A stretch of DNA of 64,000 nucleotides. Source: Acidobacteriota bacterium. GTDB lineage: Bacteria; Acidobacteriota; Vicinamibacteria; Vicinamibacterales; UBA2999. Positions 59,206-64,000 of this stretch are shown here, piece by piece. The stretch covers positions 1 through 64,000 of the forward strand of contig CANKJK010000011.1 in assembly GCA_947482665.1 (NCBI GenBank), read 5' to 3'. How positions within the stretch are numbered: the first letter of the stretch is position 1; each line of letters opens with the position of its first letter. The position numbers and the translations under genes are program-made. The notes beneath the pieces are model-generated. The model saw only the letters and a program-made list of their open reading frames with translations, was not told the origin of the DNA and did no database searches.

Positions 59206-60470
59206 CACGCCTCGCAGGCACCCGCGATCACGACGGCGGCGCGCGACGGATCGAGCCAGCGGCGGGCCGCCTCGTGGACGTCCTCCCGCGTGACGCCGCG
59301 CAGGTGATCAGCCATCCGCTGGTCATAGTCGAGGCCCAGACCGAAGAACTCCGCGGTCTGCAGGAAGTGGGCGATCTTTGCGTTGGTTTCGAGCGTGCGT
59401 GGAAGCGAACCGATGAGATACCGCTTCGTATCCTCCACTTCCTGTTCGGTCGGTCCGTCCGCGGCAAATCGCGTCAACTCCTCGTCGATGGCCGCGACCG
59501 CACGCTCAACATTCGCCGCATTCACGCCCGCCCGGATGGCCAGCGGCCCCGGGACGACGTTGGCATCAAGCCCACTGAAGACGTAATAGGCGAGACCTTC
59601 CCGCTCGCGAATGCGGTCACCGAGCCGTCCGCCGAGGGCGTAGCGGCCGAGAATGACCTCCATCACCCAGCAGGCGTAGTAAGTGGGATCGGAACGCAGG
59701 ATCGTTGTGAAGCCGTACGCGATATCGGCCTGCGGCGTGCCAGGCACGGGAACGATCAGGCGTTGCCGCTCACGGGCTTCGACCACGGCAGGCAGGCGCG
59801 GTGCAACCGGCGGAGCCGCCACCCAGGACGACAGCGCCCGCGAGGCGGCGGCGACGGCGGCTGGTGCCTGCACGTCACCCACGACGACGAGCGAGCACCC
59901 GCCTGGGGTGACGTGGTCGCGATGAAAGCGCCGAATCATGTCGGGCGTCATCGCTTCGACGTCTCCGACCGACCCTCTGGGCCGGCGGCCATAGGGGTGC
60001 CCTGGGTAGAGCAGGCGGAGCAGCCCTTCGTTCGCCATCGTGGCGGGGTTGTCTTCGTCCTGCTGGATGGCGGTCACGATCTCGGACCGGCGCTTCACCA
60101 CATGGTCGTCCGGATGCGAGGCGTGCACGAGCAGATCGGCCACGAGCGCCAGCGTCGGCTCGAAGTCGTCGGTCAGGCACTGGCACGTCAGCGACAACAC
60201 ATGCCGGTTGATCGCGACCGAGAGCGACACGCCCCGACTATCGAGATCGAGGGCGATCGCATCGGCGTCACGCGTGCGCGTGCCACGGTCCATCGTGCGC
60301 GAGACGAAGTGCGCCAGACCCGGAAGGCCGTCCGGGTCGAAGACCGAGCCGGCCTGGACGACAGCACTGATAGCCACCGCCGGAATGGCGCGGGTCTCGG
60401 CCACGGTGACCACGGCGCCATTGGCGAGCACGTCGCGAACGGGCGCCACGCCCTTCCTCGCGCGACCCAT
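59205..60470 (-). CDS. M16 peptidase-like subunit, catalytically inactive type
   Basis: 421 residues from ATG 60470 (TGATG with the preceding gene; GTG 60473 also possible). It has the pitrilysin/M16 fold (FDPDGLPGLAH, HPYGRRPRGSVGDVEAMT, DHVTPGGCSLVVVGDV). The zinc motif HxxEH is destroyed: the corresponding residues are H54-F-V-S57-R58. A C-terminal M16_C domain is present (GLAYYVFSGLDANVVPGPLAI). It pairs with the active subunit upstream, as in the mitochondrial processing peptidase and other two-chain M16 enzymes, and presumably contributes the substrate-binding half. Confidence 0.9.
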   Translation of the reverse strand: MGRARKGVAPVRDVLANGAVVTVAETRAIPAVAISAVVQAGSVFDPDGLPGLAHFVSRTMDRGTRTRDADAIALDLDSRGVSLSVAINRHVLSLTCQCLTDDFEPTLALVADLLVHASHPDDHVVKRRSEIVTAIQQDEDNPATMANEGLLRLLYPGHPYGRRPRGSVGDVEAMTPDMIRRFHRDHVTPGGCSLVVVGDVQAPAAVAAASRALSSWVAAPPVAPRLPAVVEARERQRLIVPVPGTPQADIAYGFTTILRSDPTYYACWVMEVILGRYALGGRLGDRIREREGLAYYVFSGLDANVVPGPLAIRAGVNAANVERAVAAIDEELTRFAADGPTEQEVEDTKRYLIGSLPRTLETNAKIAHFLQTAEFFGLGLDYDQRMADHLRGVTREDVHEAARRWLDPSRAAVVIAGACEA

Positions 60471-61789
60471 CACGCCGGCCTCTCGGACACGCCTGTCAGA
60501 GGTTCGAACCAGCCGACGGTCCGCCGCTGCGGCTCCAACCGAGCCGCCGCCACGCGGCGGACATCAGCCAGCGTCACGGCCTCGATCCTCGGCAAGAGCT
60601 CACCAAGGAGACGCCAGTCCGCCACCGTATCGAAGTAGCCGAGCTGATGACCGAGATTGGTCACGCTGTCGGCATCGAAGACCAGCCGGGTCCGCAGTTG
60701 GTTGCGGGCAACGACCACGTCTTCCTCCCGCACCTCACCGGCACGGACGTGATCCAGTTCGCCCAGCAGCCGCGCCTCGGCGGCGGCGAGACTGACGCCC
60801 GCGTTCACGGTGACCGAGAGGATGTAGAGGAACGGGTCTGCGGTCGCGACGAGCAGCCCCTGGACGCTCGACGCCACGCCACCGTCCACGAGGGCCCGGT
60901 AGAGCCGAGCCGTGCGCTGTGGGGGCGGTGTCCGGAAGCTGGCCCAGAGACTGAGGCCCTTCGCCCCGGTCAGGACCGCGTCGAGGACCAGTATCGGGAA
61001 GAAGTCGGGCTCGGTGACCGCCGGCGCGTGGTACGCCACCTTCAGATAGGACGTGGCCCCCTCACGCGACACCGCGACCCGGCGTTCCCCTCGCTGCTCA
61101 GGCTCGGAGGCGCGGCTGGCAACCGGGAGGGCGCCGTTGGGGATCGCGTCAAAGTAGCGATGCACACGGGCCAGCACGTCGGCTTCGTCCACGTCTCCCA
61201 CGACCACCAGCGTGGCGTTGTTCGGCAGATAGTGACTGCGGTAGTGGCTGTGGAGGTCATCACGGCTCATCGATCGCAGGTCGGCGATCCGGCCGATCGT
61301 CGGGTGCCGGTAGGGGTGGGTCGTCAGGGCGGTCTCGACCACGTGCTGGTCCAGGAGCTGGTCCGGATCGTTTTCTCCGCCCTCCAGCTCTGAAATGATA
61401 ACGGTCCGCTCCGACGCCACGTCATCCGGGTGATAGAGGCACCCGGACATGCGCTCTGCCTCGATGAAGAGCATCCGGTCGAGGGCCTCGGCGCTCGCGG
61501 TTTCCACGTAGGTCGTCATGTCGATCCACGTGTAGCCATTCCAGAAGCCCCCGAACGGCTCGATGATGCCCTTCACCTGGTCGCGGGGGATGTTGGTGGT
61601 CCCCTTGAAATTCATGTGCTCGCACCAGTGCGACACCCCCGTGAGGCCCGGGCTTTCGTCACGCGAGCCGACGCGGTACCAGCACCAGACCGACGCCAGC
61701 GGCGCCGTGTGTTCCTCCCGGATCAGCACTTTGAGACCGTTGGCGAGCACATGCTCGCGAACGCCGTCAATGGGGTTGGACCGCGCCAT
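60470..61789 (-). CDS. M16 zinc peptidase, active subunit
   Basis: 439 residues from ATG 61789. The zinc site is intact: inverted motif HxxEH as H54-W-C-E57-H58 (in GVSHWCEHMNFKGT) and the third ligand in ERTVIISELEGGEND about 75 residues later. WNGYTWIDMTTYVET and the C-terminal M16_C segment are normal. No signal peptide is visible, so it is cytosolic or in a two-chain complex with the next gene. The longer frame to 61813 is rejected because a TAGAAT box lies at its N-terminus. Confidence 0.92.
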   Translation of the reverse strand: MARSNPIDGVREHVLANGLKVLIREEHTAPLASVWCWYRVGSRDESPGLTGVSHWCEHMNFKGTTNIPRDQVKGIIEPFGGFWNGYTWIDMTTYVETASAEALDRMLFIEAERMSGCLYHPDDVASERTVIISELEGGENDPDQLLDQHVVETALTTHPYRHPTIGRIADLRSMSRDDLHSHYRSHYLPNNATLVVVGDVDEADVLARVHRYFDAIPNGALPVASRASEPEQRGERRVAVSREGATSYLKVAYHAPAVTEPDFFPILVLDAVLTGAKGLSLWASFRTPPPQRTARLYRALVDGGVASSVQGLLVATADPFLYILSVTVNAGVSLAAAEARLLGELDHVRAGEVREEDVVVARNQLRTRLVFDADSVTNLGHQLGYFDTVADWRLLGELLPRIEAVTLADVRRVAAARLEPQRRTVGWFEPLTGVSERPA

Positions 61790-61796
61790 CCCTCGC

Positions 61797-61814
61797 ATTC
61801 TAGCGGGGTACAAT
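61797..61814. promoter_or_regulatory. Back-to-back -10 boxes between the M16 peptidase and ileS
   Basis: TAGAAT on the minus strand (61802-61797) faces the peptidase ATG at 61789, and TACAAT on the plus strand (61809-61814) faces the ileS ATG at 61822. Each box ends 7 nt from its start codon, and the two start codons are 32 nt apart. Separate 5' leaders cannot fit, so both mRNAs are predicted to be leaderless. Confidence 0.55.
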
Positions 61815-61821
61815 CGCTCAC

Positions 61822-64000
61822 ATGCCCGAGTGGAAAGATACGGTCAACCTGCCCCGCACGGACTTCCCGATGAAGGCCAATCTCCCGACGAGCGAACCAG
61901 CCACGCTGGCGCGCTGGGCGGAGATGGATCTCTATGGCCGGATTCGCGCGGCGCGGGCCGGTTCCACGAAGTTCATCCTGCACGACGGCCCTCCCTATGC
62001 GAACGGCCACATCCACATCGGGCACGCGCTCAACAAGATCCTCAAGGACATCGTCGTCAAGAGCCGCACGATGGCGGGCCAGGACGCGCCGTACGTGCCG
62101 GGCTGGGATTGCCACGGCCTGCCCATCGAACTGAACGTCGACAAGGAACTGGGACCGAAGAAGAAGACGCTCTCGGCAGCCGACTTCCGGCGCGAATGCC
62201 GCAAGTACGCGGAGAAGTTCGTCGCCATCCAGCGCGAGGAGTTCGAACGGCTCGGGGGCCTGGGCGACTGGGACACGCCGTACCTCACGATGAACTACGG
62301 CTACCAGGCGGCCATCGTGCGGGCCCTGGGCAAGTTCGTCGAGCAGAAGCTCGTCTACAAGGGCAAGAAGCCGGTGCACTGGTGCATGCACTGCCGGACG
62401 GCACTGGCCGAGGCGGAGGTGGAGTACGAGGACCACACGTCGCCTTCGGTCTACGTCGAGTTCCCGCTGTCGCCCGTGAGCGCCGCGCCGTTGGCTGCGG
62501 AGGTGCCCGAACTGGCAGGCCGGGCGGTGTCGGTCCTCATCTGGACGACGACCCCCTGGACCCTGCCGTCCAATCTGGCCGTTGCCTTCAACCCGGACTA
62601 CATTTACGGCGCCTATCCCTCGGGGGATTCGATCGTCATTCTGGCCGAAGGCCTGGCGGAGACGGTGGCGGCGGCCACGGGCAGAACGCTCGGCGAACCC
62701 GTCGCGAAGTTCGCGGGCAAGGTGCTTGAAGGTACCGTGTTCCGCCACCCGCTCTACGAGCAGGATTCCGTCGGCGTCCTCGCCGACTACGTCACGCTCG
62801 AGCAGGGCACCGGCGTCGTGCACACCGCGCCCGGACACGGTGTGGACGACTACCACACGGGTCTCCGCTACGGGCTCGAGATCTATGCGCCTGTCGGCCC
62901 CGGCGGTCACTTTCTCGACACGGTGGAGCTGTTTGCCGGGCTGCGCGTGTTTGACGCGAACCCCGTCATCATCGAGGCGCTCCGGGAACGGGGCCGCCTC
63001 TGGAAGCACGAAAACTACGGGCACTCCTATCCACATTGCTGGCGCTGCCACCACCCGGTCATCTTCCTGGCCACGTCGCAGTGGTTCATCGCGATGGAGA
63101 AGCAGCGCCTGCGCCAGCGGGCCCTGATGGAGATCGATCAGGTCAACTGGATCCCGGCCTGGGGACGCGACCGCATCTACAACATGATCGCGTTCCGTCC
63201 CGACTGGTGCATTTCGCGCCAGCGCACCTGGGGCGTGCCCATTCCGGCCATGGCGTGCACCAGCTGCCAGACGCCGGTGCTGACCGCCGCCCTCACAGAC
63301 CGTGCGGCTGACGTCTTCGAGCGCTACGGGGCAGACGCCTGGTATGAACGGCCGATCGAGGAGTTTCAGCCGGAGGATCTCGCCTGCCCGTCCTGCGGGG
63401 GCACGTCGTTCGAGCGCGAGTCCAACATCCTCGATGTCTGGTTCGACTCGGGGTCGAGCCACGAGGCCGTGCTGCCGCCGCACGACGACCTGCAGTGGCC
63501 CGCGGATCTCTATCTCGAGGGCAGTGACCAGCATCGCGGCTGGTTCCACAGTTCGCTGCTCATCGGCATCGGGACGCGCGGCAAGGCACCCTTCCGCGAT
63601 GTACTCACCCACGGGTTCGTGGTGGATGAGAAGGGTCGCAAGATGTCCAAGTCGGTCGGCAATACGATTGCCCCGCAGGATGTGATCAGCAAGAGCGGCG
63701 CCGAGGTGCTGCGCCTGTGGGTCTCGATGGTGGACTACGGCGAAGAGGTCCGGATCGGACCTGAAGTGCTCGCGCGCACGATCGAGGCGTACCGGAAGAT
63801 CCGCAACACGATTCGGATCCTGGCGGCCAACCTCTATGACTTCGACCCGGCCCGCGACAGCGTGCCGCTGGCCGAGATGGAGGAAATCGACCGCTACATC
63901 CTGGCGCGGTTCGCGGAGACCGCGCAGAAGGTGCGGCCCGCCTACGAGCGGTATCAGTTCCAGACCATCTTCCAGGCGCTGAACCAGCTCGTCACGGTGG
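61822..64000 (+). CDS. ileS: Isoleucyl-tRNA synthetase (C-terminus beyond window)
   Basis: The first ~726 residues of IleRS; the frame is open to the window end. It begins [21 protein letters not shown], the usual bacterial IleRS start. The class I HIGH motif is in [18 protein letters not shown] (near residue 64), and KMSKS is in [12 protein letters not shown] (near residue 608). The editing (CP1) domain has [16 protein letters not shown]. The zinc-ribbon of the catalytic core is CTSCQTP and CPSCGG. Charges tRNA-Ile and edits valine. No T-box is seen upstream, only a -10 box 7 nt from the ATG. Confidence 0.96.
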   Translation, partial: MPEWKDTVNLPRTDFPMKANLPTSEPATLARWAEMDLYGRIRAARAGSTKFILHDGPPYANGHIHIGHALNKILKDIVVKSRTMAGQDAPYVPGWDCHGLPIELNVDKELGPKKKTLSAADFRRECRKYAEKFVAIQREEFERLGGLGDWDTPYLTMNYGYQAAIVRALGKFVEQKLVYKGKKPVHWCMHCRTALAEAEVEYEDHTSPSVYVEFPLSPVSAAPLAAEVPELAGRAVSVLIWTTTPWTLPSNLAVAFNPDYIYGAYPSGDSIVILAEGLAETVAAATGRTLGEPVAKFAGKVLEGTVFRHPLYEQDSVGVLADYVTLEQGTGVVHTAPGHGVDDYHTGLRYGLEIYAPVGPGGHFLDTVELFAGLRVFDANPVIIEALRERGRLWKHENYGHSYPHCWRCHHPVIFLATSQWFIAMEKQRLRQRALMEIDQVNWIPAWGRDRIYNMIAFRPDWCISRQRTWGVPIPAMACTSCQTPVLTAALTDRAADVFERYGADAWYERPIEEFQPEDLACPSCGGTSFERESNILDVWFDSGSSHEAVLPPHDDLQWPADLYLEGSDQHRGWFHSSLLIGIGTRGKAPFRDVLTHGFVVDEKGRKMSKSVGNTIAPQDVISKSGAEVLRLWVSMVDYGEEVRIGPEVLARTIEAYRKIRNTIRILAANLYDFDPARDSVPLAEMEEIDRYILARFAETAQKVRPAYERYQFQTIFQALNQLVTV

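Noticed and set aside
61723-63612. 629-residue minus-strand frame opposite ileS
   Set aside because: Antisense shadow; the ileS HIGH and KMSKS motifs are on the plus strand.

Overview
The window is GC-rich, densely coded chromosomal DNA. Genes are short-spaced, many are coupled by ATGA/GTGA or TGATG overlaps, and GTG/TTG starts are common. Gene content resembles Acidobacteriota, most likely the Vicinamibacteria: large secreted DUF5916 and DUF4953-type proteins, a secreted DUF255/YyaL protein, many exported enzymes, and AddAB-type recombination genes. That placement is inferred from family content alone; there is no rRNA gene in the window. I see no CRISPR array, integrase, transposase or prophage. 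The only obvious repeat-like element is a 220-nt foldback sequence upstream of prfA.

Layout. 1-6.1 kb (minus): addA (cut by the window edge), addB and a coupled secreted protein of unknown function. 6.3-11 kb: a small unknown gene, tRNA-Ala(GGC), a DUF255 protein coupled to a MocA-like nucleotidyltransferase, a zinc-ribbon peptide, a cold-shock protein with a clear promoter and a YdcF-like protein. 11-13.9 kb (minus): an iron-flavoured operon of erpA, a Fur/rubrerythrin fusion, a PHP phosphoesterase and a degenerate ABC-type ATPase. 14-17.7 kb: fdhE, then an isochorismatase-like protein next to a hybrid histidine kinase. 17.9-27 kb: housekeeping genes (fumarase, exported methyltransferase, thiD, moaE, moaD, prfA, prmC, ppc, HIT protein). 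27-34.4 kb: DUF5916 outer-membrane protein, SRPBCC/NAD-binding/VOC trio, an ArsR-SRPBCC pair with a palindromic operator over the start codon, a YjbR-like protein and argG.

34.5-43.2 kb is a six-gene, mostly translationally coupled glycoconjugate operon: a glycoside hydrolase-like/GT2 fusion, an ABC exporter, two GT-B-type transferases, a PIG-L deacetylase and a methyltransferase. A membrane sulfatase-like protein runs convergently to it. 44.9-51.6 kb is the most unusual region: GTP cyclohydrolase II, a CDP-alcohol phosphatidyltransferase, an MDR dehydrogenase, a 6-pyruvoyltetrahydropterin-synthase homologue that has lost its catalytic residues, a GT4 glycosyltransferase, a RibD-type reductase and two methyltransferases. 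It reads like an uncharacterised pathway that diverts a GTP-derived pyrimidine or pterin into a glycosylated, methylated, perhaps lipid-linked product.

51.6-64 kb: a secreted zinc metalloprotease, a small coiled-coil protein, a LigB-type dioxygenase, a TfoX-like protein, a split YeeE/YedE transporter coupled to an ABC-F ATPase, a HAD hydrolase, an active/inactive M16 peptidase pair and ileS (cut by the window edge).

A regional feature is -10-like hexamers (TACAAT, TATACT, TAGAAT and variants) only about 5-15 nt upstream of start codons. At three divergent gene pairs the two -10-like boxes lie back to back. This suggests leaderless or very short-leader mRNAs.
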